From Bacillus sp. V3B (GTDB taxonomy: Bacteria > Bacillota > Bacilli > Bacillales > Cytobacillaceae), in assembly GCF_024494465.1 (NCBI RefSeq), contig NZ_JAETXM010000007.1, forward strand, positions 62,001-126,000: DNA of 64,000 bases, written 5' to 3'. The notes below the pieces were generated by a model. The model was not told the DNA's origin. It did no database searches and saw only the letters and a program-made list of their open reading frames with translations. Positions 55,867-63,158 of the stretch are shown in pieces. Both the position numbers and the translations under genes were made by a program. Numbering within the stretch: position 1 is the first letter of the stretch; every line of letters begins with the position of its first letter.

Positions 55867-56088
55867 TTAATTTGCATTTTTCAAAAGAAAAAGGTCTTGT
55901 TTTACAAAAAATGAATTTGGCTTTTTTGCTTTAAGTTTGTCTAGTTCAAAAAAAAGTTCTTTATATTCAACAATAGATAATTCTCCATAAATATAACTTT
56001 TTTGAATATAATCTAGTAATTCATTGGCATGTAATGGGTTTCGTTCTTTTACTAGTTCAAAACGATGTATTAAGTTTTCTATTAACAT
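55867..56088 (-). CDS. YppF-like small protein
   Basis: 73 residues from the ATG at 56088 (a GTG three codons earlier is possible; no clear ribosome binding site). The core HANELLDYIQKSYIYGELSIVEYKELFFELDKL resembles the small YppF family of Bacillus, helical, of unknown role. It marks the left edge of the plasmid-type region. Confidence 0.5.
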   Translation of the reverse strand: MLIENLIHRFELVKERNPLHANELLDYIQKSYIYGELSIVEYKELFFELDKLKAKKPNSFFVKQDLFLLKNAN

Positions 56089-56287
56089 AGTAATCACTCA
56101 TTTCATCAGTTTTTTTGAACAATGTATGCGTTCGCAATTACTATAACATGTATATCGTTTTAAGTTTATTTTTTTAAAAATTCAAACACGAGGTATTTTT
56201 TTACATATTGGGGTACAGTCCCGAAATGTTGACGGTAACCCCTACCATGATTAATTTTTAAATTTTCGGTCCTCCCTTTGCTGATGA

Positions 56288-56317
56288 ATCAGTGATGCAG
56301 TGATTCACTGATGTAGT
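56288..56317 (+). promoter_or_regulatory. Inverted and direct repeats upstream of the RHH gene
   Basis: ATCAGTGA (56288-56295) and TCACTGAT (56305-56312) are inverted, and TTCACTGATGTAGT (56304-56317) recurs as TTCACTGATGCAGT at 56440-56453. Likely binding sites of the ribbon-helix-helix protein encoded at 56499. Confidence 0.55.
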
Positions 56318-56439
56318 TTCAAGCTTTGAAAAGTCTAAGGAAAAACAAAAGAAACTCATTTGGAGAGAGGAAGGGAAGAGGTTGTATTAAAAATTGTTCT
56401 GAACACAAATGGACAAGCATAAATATAGATCAAAAGTGG

Positions 56440-56453
56440 TTCACTGATGCAGT
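56440..56453 (+). promoter_or_regulatory. Second copy of the RHH-gene upstream repeat
   Basis: TTCACTGATGCAGT matches 13 of 14 bases of 56304-56317 and lies 45 bp before the start codon. Confidence 0.5.
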
Positions 56454-56498
56454 ACACCACTTTCAAATACTGATATATCCAGTAAGGGGGAAATTTTA

Positions 56499-56774
56499 AT
56501 GAGTGTATTAAAAAATCGTTCAGATGCAGCTAAAAAACGAAGTTTAGGTGGTAAAAGGTGTGTCCGGTTCAGCATTTCAATTAACAATGAATACGATAGA
56601 AAACTCTCCAGGTTATCAACTTCTTGTGGAATGACTAAATCAGAAATGTCTGACCAACTGTTAAGGATTGCCCTTGATTCACCTAATGTGTTGGAGTGGT
56701 TACAAGACCAGTTTAATAAGGTGGAAGAATACAAAGTTCGCCCTACAGTGATTAACAATAAGGTTTATTATTAA
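56499..56774 (+). CDS. Ribbon-helix-helix (CopG-like) plasmid protein
   Basis: 91 residues. A basic N-terminus (KNRSDAAKKRSLGGKRC) precedes a beta strand VRFSISINNEYDRKLSRLSTSCGMTKSEMSDQLLRIAL that has the RHH pattern. Such proteins repress rep genes or act in partition or mobilization. The upstream repeats TTCACTGATG(C/T)AGT are probable operators for autoregulation. Ribosome binding site AAGGGGGAAA is good, and a terminator follows directly. Confidence 0.7.
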   Translation: MSVLKNRSDAAKKRSLGGKRCVRFSISINNEYDRKLSRLSTSCGMTKSEMSDQLLRIALDSPNVLEWLQDQFNKVEEYKVRPTVINNKVYY

Positions 56775-56776
56775 AA

Positions 56777-56809
56777 AAATCTCCCGGCCAGGTGTGGCTA
56801 GGGAGATTT
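56777..56809 (+). terminator. Terminator after the RHH gene
   Basis: AAATCTCCC and GGGAGATTT pair with a 15-base loop, followed by TTATTTT. Its right arm ends one base before the stop codon of the opposing zinc-ribbon gene. Confidence 0.8.
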
Positions 56810-56944
56810 TTATTTTGCACTTGAATATTTAAGACCTTCTTTTACCCACTTTTTGTCCCAGCTATAACACTTTGCACATAGACCTAATCTTTTTTGCGAA
56901 TCCTTCGTCTTACGTATAGTTTTACTACAATATCTACATTTCAT
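56810..56944 (-). CDS. Tiny four-cysteine zinc-ribbon protein
   Basis: 44 residues, ATG after GGGAGG at good spacing. Two CxxC pairs, C3-x2-C6 (MKCRYC) and C23-x2-C26 (LCAKCYSW), make a probable zinc ribbon; the rest is Lys-rich. Convergent with the RHH gene and sharing its terminator. Function unknown; small zinc ribbons of this kind are frequent on Bacillus plasmids and phages. Confidence 0.6.
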   Translation of the reverse strand: MKCRYCSKTIRKTKDSQKRLGLCAKCYSWDKKWVKEGLKYSSAK

Positions 56945-57040
56945 ATAAACTACCTCCCAAGGGGACTACTTAGTATTGTTATTGACTAATAGAAGTAGCT
57001 TTATACAACCAATATATAAATTTTCATGACCGGATGAATT

Positions 57041-57064
57041 TATAATATAATCAGTCATGACTGA
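57041..57064 (+). promoter_or_regulatory. -10 boxes and TCAGTCATGACTGA palindrome
   Basis: Two overlapping TATAAT hexamers (57041-57046, 57046-57051) lie immediately before a 14-bp palindrome (57051-57064) that contains the ATG of the next gene. A transcript could begin almost at that ATG (leaderless). The palindrome is a likely operator. Confidence 0.5.
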
Positions 57065-57323
57065 TAGGAAGGAGAAACCTTTTGTATCAATGAATATAAG
57101 ATTATCAACGTATGATGTATGCATGAATGACCGATACATGAAGGATGTGAACGAACAATTAGAAAATATCAATCAGCAATTATCAGAGATCAAGCAGAAT
57201 GAAAATGTAAAAGAATTAGCAGAACATGTTTCCGAATTAAGTAATCAAGTTGAACAGATAGTAAAAACAATACAAGAGCCAGCAGCCGTAAAGGAAAAGA
57301 AATGGTGGCAAGTATGGAAATAA
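57057..57323 (+). CDS. Coiled-coil protein with Trp-rich tail
   Basis: 88 residues from ATG 57057; an internal ATG twelve codons later is the alternative, with AAGGAG 15 bases before it. The middle is a coiled coil (MKDVNEQLENINQQLSEIKQ...ELAEHVSELSNQVEQIVKTI) and it ends in KKWWQVWK, a tail also seen on plasmid and phage MerR-like or replication-associated proteins of Firmicutes. No DNA-binding domain is visible. Function unknown. Confidence 0.6.
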   Translation: MTDRKEKPFVSMNIRLSTYDVCMNDRYMKDVNEQLENINQQLSEIKQNENVKELAEHVSELSNQVEQIVKTIQEPAAVKEKKWWQVWK

Positions 57324-57376
57324 ATAAAAGTAAGGTCTGTATATTTCTTATTGGTTAGTCATTTTTGACTACGTAA

Positions 57377-57404
57377 AAAAACCCTTTATTTTCAAAGGGT
57401 TTTT
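57377..57404 (+). terminator. Terminator after the coiled-coil gene
   Basis: AAAAACCCTTT and AAAGGGTTTTT pair around a 6-base loop with a T-run after it. It sits between convergent genes. Confidence 0.85.
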
Positions 57405-57452
57405 ATTGGTTCTGAGAAGACTCATTATGTTAATTGGATATTGATAAATTTT

Positions 57453-57779
57453 CTATTGTCTCGTTAAACGCTCAACTTCTGATTCTGTTTTAAATAATCG
57501 TTTATTAAGAACTTGGATTTCATCGTCTCTTCCATCCAGTTTCCCGTTGATCTGTTTCAACATGGCTAAAACGTCAGCTGGTTCATTCTGTTCCACACAG
57601 TCAACGCTATTTTTAATGCTAGAAACATCACCTTGCATATGGCTCATGTTGGTTTCTATGGTATCAAAACGGCTGTTCATTTGTGACTTCACGTCTTGTA
57701 TTTCGCTTTCTATACCACCTACACGTTGGTTTAACCCTTTTAACTCATCTAAAATTTGTTTTAATAATTCATGACTCAC
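57453..57779 (-). CDS. Coiled-coil protein, unknown
   Basis: 108 residues, GTG start ten bases after GGGAGG. Nearly all coiled coil (LLKQILDELKGLNQRVGGIESEIQDVKSQMNSRFDTIETNM). Starts two bases after the stop of the XRE gene, so both are one transcript. Such proteins accompany small regulators on many Bacillus plasmids and prophages; role unknown. Confidence 0.65.
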   Translation of the reverse strand: MSHELLKQILDELKGLNQRVGGIESEIQDVKSQMNSRFDTIETNMSHMQGDVSSIKNSVDCVEQNEPADVLAMLKQINGKLDGRDDEIQVLNKRLFKTESEVERLTRQ

Positions 57780-57780
57780 T

Positions 57781-58005
57781 TTATCGGACCTCCCTTTCTT
57801 TATTTGATTTTTCGTATTCGACCACGTCGTCTAGCTGGCAATCCAAGTAAGTACAGATCCTATCCAGTACAGACATCGCTACATTTTCATTACGGCCCAT
57901 TTTCGCAATCGTAGCCGGGGAAACTTTTATTGCTGTTCTTAGTTTCTCTTTTGTCATTTTTTTATCGATCAGTAGTTTCCATAGTGGATCATAAGAGAAA
58001 CTCAT
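57781..58005 (-). CDS. Small XRE-family regulator
   Basis: 74 residues, a single Cro/CI-type helix-turn-helix: PLWKLLIDKKMTKEKLRTAIKVSPATIAKMGRNENVAMSVLDRICTYLDCQLDDVVEY. The type is very common in Firmicutes plasmids and mobile elements. Operon partner is the coiled-coil gene. Confidence 0.85.
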   Translation of the reverse strand: MSFSYDPLWKLLIDKKMTKEKLRTAIKVSPATIAKMGRNENVAMSVLDRICTYLDCQLDDVVEYEKSNKEREVR

Positions 58006-58189
58006 AGCAAAACCTCATTTCTATCTTTCTATGGACATAATTCTACAATATATTAAAGAAAAAATACATGATTTTAAATGATTTATTTGATAATTCAAAA
58101 CTAAATATATAGAATTTCTTTATAAAGTTAAAGAACCAAGGGGATACAAATAGAATAAAAATCGATTGAAATTAAAAGAAAGGCTAGGT

Positions 58190-58324
58190 ATGCAGATCCA
58201 CTTCTATTTCTTATGGTCCAAATTAAAAAAGCCACAACGCTGGAAACGAAGTGGCTCTTCATTGGAATATCGACAATTCCATTCTATCATGAAAAAAGAC
58301 TTGATCACACTGTCCTATTTTTAA
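58190..58324 (+). CDS. Possible 44-residue peptide
   Basis: An open frame with a weak AAAGGCTAGG upstream encodes a basic peptide (FLWSKLKKPQRWKRSG). It includes a hairpin, GCCAC/GTGGC, near 58234-58252. Support is weak. Confidence 0.25.
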   Translation: MQIHFYFLWSKLKKPQRWKRSGSSLEYRQFHSIMKKDLITLSYF

Positions 58325-58331
58325 TCTAGTA

Positions 58332-58360
58332 TTGAATTGCTAGAGTTAAAAGTTTACAAT
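58332..58360 (+). promoter_or_regulatory. Candidate rep promoter
   Basis: -35 TTGAAT (58332-58337) and -10 TACAAT (58355-58360), 17-bp spacer. Transcription would start near 58367 and give a leader of about 265 bases before rep. Confidence 0.6.
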
Positions 58361-58389
58361 TAATCCAACAATTAAATGATCGGATAAAA

Positions 58390-58496
58390 GCAAAAGAGCC
58401 TTAAAGCGTTTATAAGTAGGACTGCAATCCTCTTATAACGTCCGTCGTGCCGAGACCACGACAAACACCTGCTTAAGACCCTTACTGCTATGTTAT
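58390..58496 (-). ncRNA. Candidate antisense RNA controlling rep
   Basis: On the minus strand, -35 TTGAAA (58531-58526) and -10 TAAAAT (58508-58503) with a 17-bp spacer predict a start near 58496. The RNA would contain the hairpin GTCGTG/CACGAC (complement of 58444-58462) and end at the hairpin complementary to 58408-58439, followed by a T-rich tail. About 105 nt, fully complementary to the rep leader. Layout is that of copy-control RNAs of Gram-positive theta plasmids. Confidence 0.65.
58444..58462 (+). other. Rep-leader target hairpin
   Basis: GTCGTG and CACGAC form a 6-bp stem with loop CCGAGAC. The next bases, ACGACAAACA (58458-58467), are complementary to 58563-58572 in the attenuator and could form an antiterminator. 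Confidence 0.6.
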
Positions 58497-58557
58497 GCAC
58501 TTATTTTAAGTGATAATGTAGTTTTTTTCAAGAGGGATCTACTGTCTAATTTTGTAG

Positions 58558-58608
58558 AGCGTTGTTTGTCGTAGATTTTTTACGATGGACAGCGTTCTTT
58601 TTGTTTTC
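58558..58608 (+). terminator. Attenuator (terminator) in the rep leader
   Basis: AGCGTTGTTTGTCGTA (58558-58573) and TACGATGGACAGCGTT (58581-58596) pair in RNA over 16 positions with several G-U pairs, loop GATTTTT, followed by CTTTTTGTTTT. It lies 25 bases before the rep start, so it should end transcription unless the 5' arm is captured by 58458-58467. Confidence 0.75.
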
Positions 58609-58632
58609 CGAGAAAAAGGGAGATAAAACAAA

Positions 58633-59658
58633 ATGACAAAATTTAATGGATTCCAAAGCCCAAACTTTACACAAGTACCAAATGAATATTTAGAATACAC
58701 AACATCAGCTGAGTGCGATCTTACAGCCTTACAAATGAGGATCATGAACTTAGTCTTTCGAGAAACATTCGGATGGCATGACAAACACAAAGCACTCGTT
58801 ATATCCAGCACTTACATTATGGACCTATTCGATATAAAGAAAAGAAATTCGGTGGTTAATGCTTTAACGGATCTAGTCGATAACAAACAATTTTTAGAAT
58901 CAATCGAAGTAGGTAAGCTATCAAAAAAGGTAAGAGCAAACATAGAAAAGTTAATAGGGAAAACATTGCACCCAAGCCAAAAAATATATCGTTTAAATTT
59001 AATAAAAGAGAAAAAGCGACCTTGGGATAATGCCGAAAAACCACATATTAAAGATAGTAACCAAAAGGTTAGTATTGATGATGATACTAACCAAAAGGTT
59101 ATAGATAAGTATAACCAAAAGGTTAGTATTAAGGGTAACCAAAAGGTTAGTATTGTAGAAGCTGAATCCCTTGATACTATAGGTGTTGAAGCATCTCTAA
59201 ATAAAGGTTTAAATAAAGATTTAAACAAAGAAGAAGAAGAGGTTTCACCTCATTCTGAATTAATTTCATTCTTGCTTTCAAAAGACATAACTCTAGAAAA
59301 TGCTAAAGCATTTGAAACTCGTTTACTAAGAGAAGGAATAACTGGATATACGAATGATGATGTGATCGAAGCGATCAGACTATCCTTAACAGATTTTGTA
59401 GAGGGTCATTGTAAGTCTCCTTATTTGTGGGCTGTAGGAAAACTTAAAAACATTCTAGATAGTAAGACTAAGGGCGAGAACAAAAAGCCTGTTAGAAAGC
59501 CAAATAAGCCGACTAGAACTGAAAAGCTACCTGATTGGTTTGATGATAAAAAAGAGCAGGGTCAAGTTGAACCAAAGAAAAAGGAAAAACCAAATAGTGA
59601 AGCTGTTGATCCAAAGAAAGAGGAAATTGAACGGATGCTACAGCAGTTACGAGCTTGA
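58633..59658 (+). CDS. Replication initiator, phage O-type N-terminal domain
   Basis: 341 residues, ATG after AAAAAGGGAG. Residues 5-110 resemble the phage replication protein O domain, a winged helix (FTQVPNEYLEY, ALQMRIMNLVFRETFGWHDKHKALVISSTYIMDLFDI). A repeat-bearing linker (140-175) contains NQKV four times, encoded by the 14-bp DNA repeats. A DnaD-like helical part follows (ENAKAFETRLLREGITGYTNDDVIEAIRLSL, SPYLWAVGKLKNIL) and a Lys-rich tail. It most likely opens the origin within its own gene and loads the helicase. The antisense/attenuator leader upstream supports a plasmid initiator. Confidence 0.8.
   Translation: MTKFNGFQSPNFTQVPNEYLEYTTSAECDLTALQMRIMNLVFRETFGWHDKHKALVISSTYIMDLFDIKKRNSVVNALTDLVDNKQFLESIEVGKLSKKVRANIEKLIGKTLHPSQKIYRLNLIKEKKRPWDNAEKPHIKDSNQKVSIDDDTNQKVIDKYNQKVSIKGNQKVSIVEAESLDTIGVEASLNKGLNKDLNKEEEEVSPHSELISFLLSKDITLENAKAFETRLLREGITGYTNDDVIEAIRLSLTDFVEGHCKSPYLWAVGKLKNILDSKTKGENKKPVRKPNKPTRTEKLPDWFDDKKEQGQVEPKKKEKPNSEAVDPKKEEIERMLQQLRA
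59058..59149 (+). repeat. Four in-gene iterons TAACCAAAAGGTTA
   Basis: Exact 14-bp copies at 59058-59071, 59088-59101, 59112-59125 and 59136-59149. Each is an inverted repeat (TAACC-AAAA-GGTTA). Starts are 30, 24 and 24 bp apart, all multiples of three, so each encodes part of NQKV in the Rep linker. Probable Rep-binding origin. Confidence 0.85.
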
Positions 59659-59979
59659 AAACTCACTCACAGCAGATAAGCCTATAATCATACTTATATA
59701 CGATAAATAGGAGCAGTCTACCCATTAGCGTGTTATAGTTCCGTTTAAATACCTCTCAGGTTTATCAGATTGCTGTATTTAGCGTTTGAATAGTAGATTA
59801 GTAGTTTTTATTAACCTAATACAAAAAAACTCAAATAGGGGATTTTGTAGGTTTATTCTAGTTGGGGTTCAGTCGACAAAACGCAGATAGGGTATTTTAC
59901 ATATCCCCTCGAAAAGGTTTATTAAGAGAAAAAACAATTCAATAGTTAAAAGTTGATAAAAACAATAAAGGAGGACTAA
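59659..59979. other. Gene-free AT-rich stretch after rep
   Basis: About 320 bases with no supportable gene. It contains GGGGATTTT and, 60 bases on, TATCCCCT, a weak inverted pair, and a lone GTCGAC. It could be the unwinding part of the origin. Confidence 0.35.
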
Positions 59980-60651
59980 TTGAATATGGATATAACAATC
60001 GCTGATATTAAAAAGGAATATACCGAAGGATATAAAGCATTACAAGTAGAGTGGAAAAAGAAAGACAAAGAGCTAGTGTTAGTTGGTAGGTTAGCTTATT
60101 GGGTTTACTGGCTAAGTAAACTTGCAGAAGGATCTAATAATCTAGAAGAAAGGAAACAGCTATTCACACTCAAAAAGAACGGATTAATTTTACTACTAAA
60201 AAGTGATTACGTTAGTGTTAGAAAATATATCCCTAAGTTTCATAAGAAATTGTGCTACTCTCACTATGCACAAATGAAAAAGGCTAATATGAATACACAC
60301 TTATATCTATATAAAAGACACGAATGGTTTGAATCATGCCCTAATTGTCAGAAAGGAAAAGATCACTATTTTAGTCTTTTTTCGATTGCTGTATTAGACG
60401 AAAAAGAGGACAGTCATGGTAGGACTCTTTTATTTCTTATGAATACGCCATATCTAATTGCCAAAGATGATTTACCCGATTTGGATTCTTTAGAACGGGT
60501 GAAAAAATACTATGGTAATGAACGGTGTACAGTGGATATTGATAAGCATGTTTATCAGCTGAATACACAAGCATTTAGTTCAGAAATAGTTTTTAAATAT
60601 TTTTCAAAAAACTATGAATCTCTTTCTGAATACTTAAGGGTACAAGTATAA
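59980..60651 (+). CDS. Plasmid protein of unknown function with CPNC motif
   Basis: 223 residues; TTG at 59980 or ATG at 59986, both after AAAGGAGG. Mixed helical N-terminus (ADIKKEYTEGYKALQVEWKKKDKELVLVGRLAYWVYWLSKL) and a middle with ESCPNCQKGKDHYFSLFSIAVLDEKED, where a single CxxC might bind zinc together with nearby His. I do not recognise the family. It lies between rep and the mobilization genes. Confidence 0.6.
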   Translation: MNMDITIADIKKEYTEGYKALQVEWKKKDKELVLVGRLAYWVYWLSKLAEGSNNLEERKQLFTLKKNGLILLLKSDYVSVRKYIPKFHKKLCYSHYAQMKKANMNTHLYLYKRHEWFESCPNCQKGKDHYFSLFSIAVLDEKEDSHGRTLLFLMNTPYLIAKDDLPDLDSLERVKKYYGNERCTVDIDKHVYQLNTQAFSSEIVFKYFSKNYESLSEYLRVQV

Positions 60652-60772
60652 AGGTATATCAATCATGCGTCTCAGACCTTTATATATGGCCTGTAATCAT
60701 TTAATTTTTAATTTTAATAGTTAACACTAAGGGTTAGGGTTCTAAAGGTCAAATACGGCATTCTCGGTAATG

Positions 60773-60979
60773 GGGGAAGGAAACGATTCGAGGAATGAGG
60801 GGCCACATCTAAAACATTAACTATGGACGGGTTTTTGCTTAATGTTTATTTAGAGTTATCAAATGAGTGTACCCTATTGAGAGGGTAACGATTTATTGAT
60901 TTTCAAGGCTTATCAAAATTGATTAAATGGTATTTACCCCCATAGTGGCCCCTGAAATCCGGAATCGTTTCCATACCCC
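60773..60979. repeat. 207-bp nested palindrome
   Basis: Three nested pairs: GGGG (60773-60776) with CCCC (60976-60979); GGAAACGATTC (60779-60789) with GAATCGTTTCC (60962-60972); AGGGGCCAC (60798-60806) with GTGGCCCCT (60945-60953). A hairpin TACCCT/AGGGTA (60870-60887) sits near the centre. No gene covers it. A single-strand origin, a structured RNA or a small inserted element are possibilities. The remaining bases of 60652-61335 hold nothing I can name. Confidence 0.7.
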
Positions 60980-61334
60980 AAAATCAGTGGATTTCATTAT
61001 GAAAATAGAAAAAAAGGAAAAAATTGAACTAAAAAAAAGCATCTGGCAACGTTTATTGGGCTGATCTCTCGCAACAGCTGTTTTATTAAATTTGGAAAAT
61101 ATCTTAAGGTTGGTTGGTCATATGGTCAAAAGTCTGTATTAAAATGAGAGTGGGGGAAAGTGACGTCAGCATTCTTTCTCAACAATTTATGTGTTGAATT
61201 ACCTTACAATACTTGTTGTATAACTTTCTCAGTTAACAAGGTTGCCCCGGTTAACCACCTAATTTTAGGTAAGTTAAGGGTTAACCATAATAACAACAAT
61301 AAAAAGTAATACCCCAAGGAAGTGCCCTTTTACT

Positions 61335-62651
61335 TTATCGGTCAAAATCCATTCCCCTATCTTTATTTTTATCTATCTTTGTTGGTTTTAATTGCTCAGA
61401 ACCATCCAAAGAAGATTCAGAACGATTGAGCCCAGGATGCTCGACCCTGCTACGATCGTGAACAGTTGAAGCTTTTCCTTTGTCACCATTTTCTTTTCTT
61501 GCTCTCTGATCGGCTCCAATTTCGTGATGACTTCCAATGCTTTCTCTGTTACGTTCACGTTCTTCTGGTAATGGCTTGATATGAGACTCTGAACCTTTTG
61601 ATTTACCTCGTTGTTGTTCTCCAGGACTGCTGCTAACTGCTCTTTGATCTCGTTGTTGTTCTGCTGTGTTTGTTTCCAAAGTTCTTGAGACAGCTCTTGT
61701 GTTGCTTTCATTTCTTTCATGACTTCGGTCATCATTTGCTCTAACTGGTTTTTGTGAAGGACGTTTCTGTCCCATTGTATATTCTGAAAATTTTTCAAGT
61801 CTGCTAAGAGTTCTTTCACTTCCTGTAAGTCGATCTGCTCTCTCTCTGTTTCCTGTATCTTTTGTGGTGGATCCTCCAGTATCAGCGTTGTCATTTCTTC
61901 CTGCAGATCGTGCTGTGCCTCTTTCAAATTGTTTTTCCAACTCATTTACCAACGCCTCCTTTGTATAGCCAGAACCCAGTGTTTTCCCTCTCACAAAACG
62001 CTCTCGATCAGGAGCCTTAAACGAAACATTTCTATTTTGAATTTTCATTTCAATTTGGAACTTTTCTTTTAGCTTTTCTCTCATCTCTTCCAACGTTTTC
62101 ACGGCCGTTTTTACCACGTCAATGGCCTGACGCACATGCTCTTTATACGGAATTTCCCCACGTTCTAAGAGTTGAACTTCAGCCATCTTATAGGTGGCTT
62201 TTTCAGTTGGTTCTTTGATGATTGAAAGACCTTCAGCACGACACAGATCATTACTCATTTCTTTGATTTCATACATCTTTTTTCGGTCGGAATGATACTT
62301 TTTCCCGGTTTCCGGATGGACCGAATTAATGACAATATGATTGTGAATATGCTCTTTGTCCGCGTGCGTATAAATCATGACTTGGTGTCCTATGGCCACT
62401 TTTTCAGCTAACTGTCTGCCAATCTCATTCGCCTGTTCCGGTGAAACCTTGTCCTCTGGACTAAACGATTGAATCATATGATGACCTTGAACACTGGTGT
62501 TTTTATTAAAGGCTTTTCTCACTTCATACATTTCTTTTGTGGCTTGTCTTTCATCAAAAACGTTGCAATTGCTTTTTACCTCTGCTCGTTTATCTGCATA
62601 TTGCAGCAACGAGCTTATTTTTTTCGTAGAGAGTAGTTTAATAACTGCCAT
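61335..62651 (-). CDS. mobA: MobA/MobL-type relaxase (MOBP)
   Basis: 438 residues. The relaxase domain covers about 1-240: Tyr18 in SSLLQYADK is a candidate nicking residue, HHMIQSF (57-63) forms motif II, and HADKEHIHNHIVINS (96-110) is the metal-binding motif III. It cuts oriT and stays bound to the strand. From about residue 245 on, the chain is low-complexity, rich in Arg, Ser, Gly and Glu, as expected because another gene occupies that DNA in a different frame. The start overlaps mobC by 37 bases. Confidence 0.88.
   Translation of the reverse strand: MAVIKLLSTKKISSLLQYADKRAEVKSNCNVFDERQATKEMYEVRKAFNKNTSVQGHHMIQSFSPEDKVSPEQANEIGRQLAEKVAIGHQVMIYTHADKEHIHNHIVINSVHPETGKKYHSDRKKMYEIKEMSNDLCRAEGLSIIKEPTEKATYKMAEVQLLERGEIPYKEHVRQAIDVVKTAVKTLEEMREKLKEKFQIEMKIQNRNVSFKAPDRERFVRGKTLGSGYTKEALVNELEKQFERGTARSAGRNDNADTGGSTTKDTGNRERADRLTGSERTLSRLEKFSEYTMGQKRPSQKPVRANDDRSHERNESNTRAVSRTLETNTAEQQRDQRAVSSSPGEQQRGKSKGSESHIKPLPEERERNRESIGSHHEIGADQRARKENGDKGKASTVHDRSRVEHPGLNRSESSLDGSEQLKPTKIDKNKDRGMDFDR
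61388..61945 (-). CDS. mobB: MobB-like coiled-coil membrane protein embedded in mobA
   Basis: 185 codons wholly inside mobA, in a different frame on the same strand. It has a long coiled coil (LADLKNFQNIQWDRN, QELSQELWKQTQQNNNEIKEQLAAVLENNNEVNQKV) and one C-terminal membrane helix (LFTIVAGSSILGSIVLNLLW). The nested mobA/mobB arrangement is known from ColE1 and from staphylococcal pC221-type plasmids, where MobB helps the relaxase and anchors it at the membrane. The protein-like composition, against the low-complexity mobA frame, argues that this frame is real. Confidence 0.75.
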   Translation of the reverse strand: MSWKNNLKEAQHDLQEEMTTLILEDPPQKIQETEREQIDLQEVKELLADLKNFQNIQWDRNVLHKNQLEQMMTEVMKEMKATQELSQELWKQTQQNNNEIKEQLAAVLENNNEVNQKVQSLISSHYQKNVNVTEKALEVITKLEPIREQEKKMVTKEKLQLFTIVAGSSILGSIVLNLLWMVLSN

Positions 62652-62959
62652 ACCTTGCTTAGCTCCTCTTGAACTTCGTTCAAGCCCATCACCTGGACCT
62701 GTCCGGCATTCGCCTTCCTTGCCAGTTGATTGACGTTGTTCCCAATCGCAAAGAGGAGACGTCTCAATTCTTTTGCCGTCTCTTCATCAATCGCAGATTG
62801 CTTCACTCTTTGCTCTGTTCCCAACTCTCGCAAAAATTCCGAAACGCTCAAGCCGTTGGCTTTTGCCTTTTCCGCAATTTGTTTTTGCTCTTCCTTCGAA
62901 ACGCGCAAATTTATGTAATTTTCCCTCGGTGTTCGTTCGTTTCCCAAGAAACTCAACAC
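62615..62959 (-). CDS. mobC: MobC relaxosome accessory protein
   Basis: 114 residues. An RHH-like N-terminus (NYINLRVSKEEQKQIAEKAKANGLSVSEFLREL) and the C-terminal MobC domain (ELRRLLFAIGNNVNQLARKAN, LNEVQEELSKVWQLLN). MobC binds oriT and helps strand separation for MobA. The gene precedes mobA with overlap and follows the putative oriT. Confidence 0.88.
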   Translation of the reverse strand: MLSFLGNERTPRENYINLRVSKEEQKQIAEKAKANGLSVSEFLRELGTEQRVKQSAIDEETAKELRRLLFAIGNNVNQLARKANAGQVQVMGLNEVQEELSKVWQLLNYSLRKK

Positions 62960-63029
62960 CTCCCTAATTTTTCATTTTTGTATTATATTTCCATCCTATC
63001 ACAAATTCAGTGGAATGAGTAAGATTCGC

Positions 63030-63105
63030 TTTTGTCACTACGTGACATCAGCTATCTTGTTGGTGCGATGCCCCAAACCCCCTTTTCATTGGCTCATCGC
63101 CAATG
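63030..63105. other. Candidate origin of transfer
   Basis: Upstream of mobC: TGTCAC (63033-63038) with GTGACA (63042-63047); TTGGTGCGATGCCCCAA (63060-63076), which resembles the GTGCGcCCT nick regions of MOBP plasmids; and CATTGGC (63087-63093) with GCCAATG (63099-63105). The nick site is not proven. Confidence 0.5.
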
Positions 63106-63158
63106 TCATTTTCTACGTGTTACTTGAAAATGAAAAACCTAAAACCTTCTTAAAAACA

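Noticed and set aside
56441-56758. Open frame of 105 codons antisense to the RHH gene
   Set aside because: The opposite frame has a clear RHH domain, ribosome binding site and terminator; this one has none.
58812-59228. Open frame of 138 codons antisense to rep
   Set aside because: It mirrors the rep frame on the other strand, is hydrophobic by codon complement, and has no ribosome binding site.
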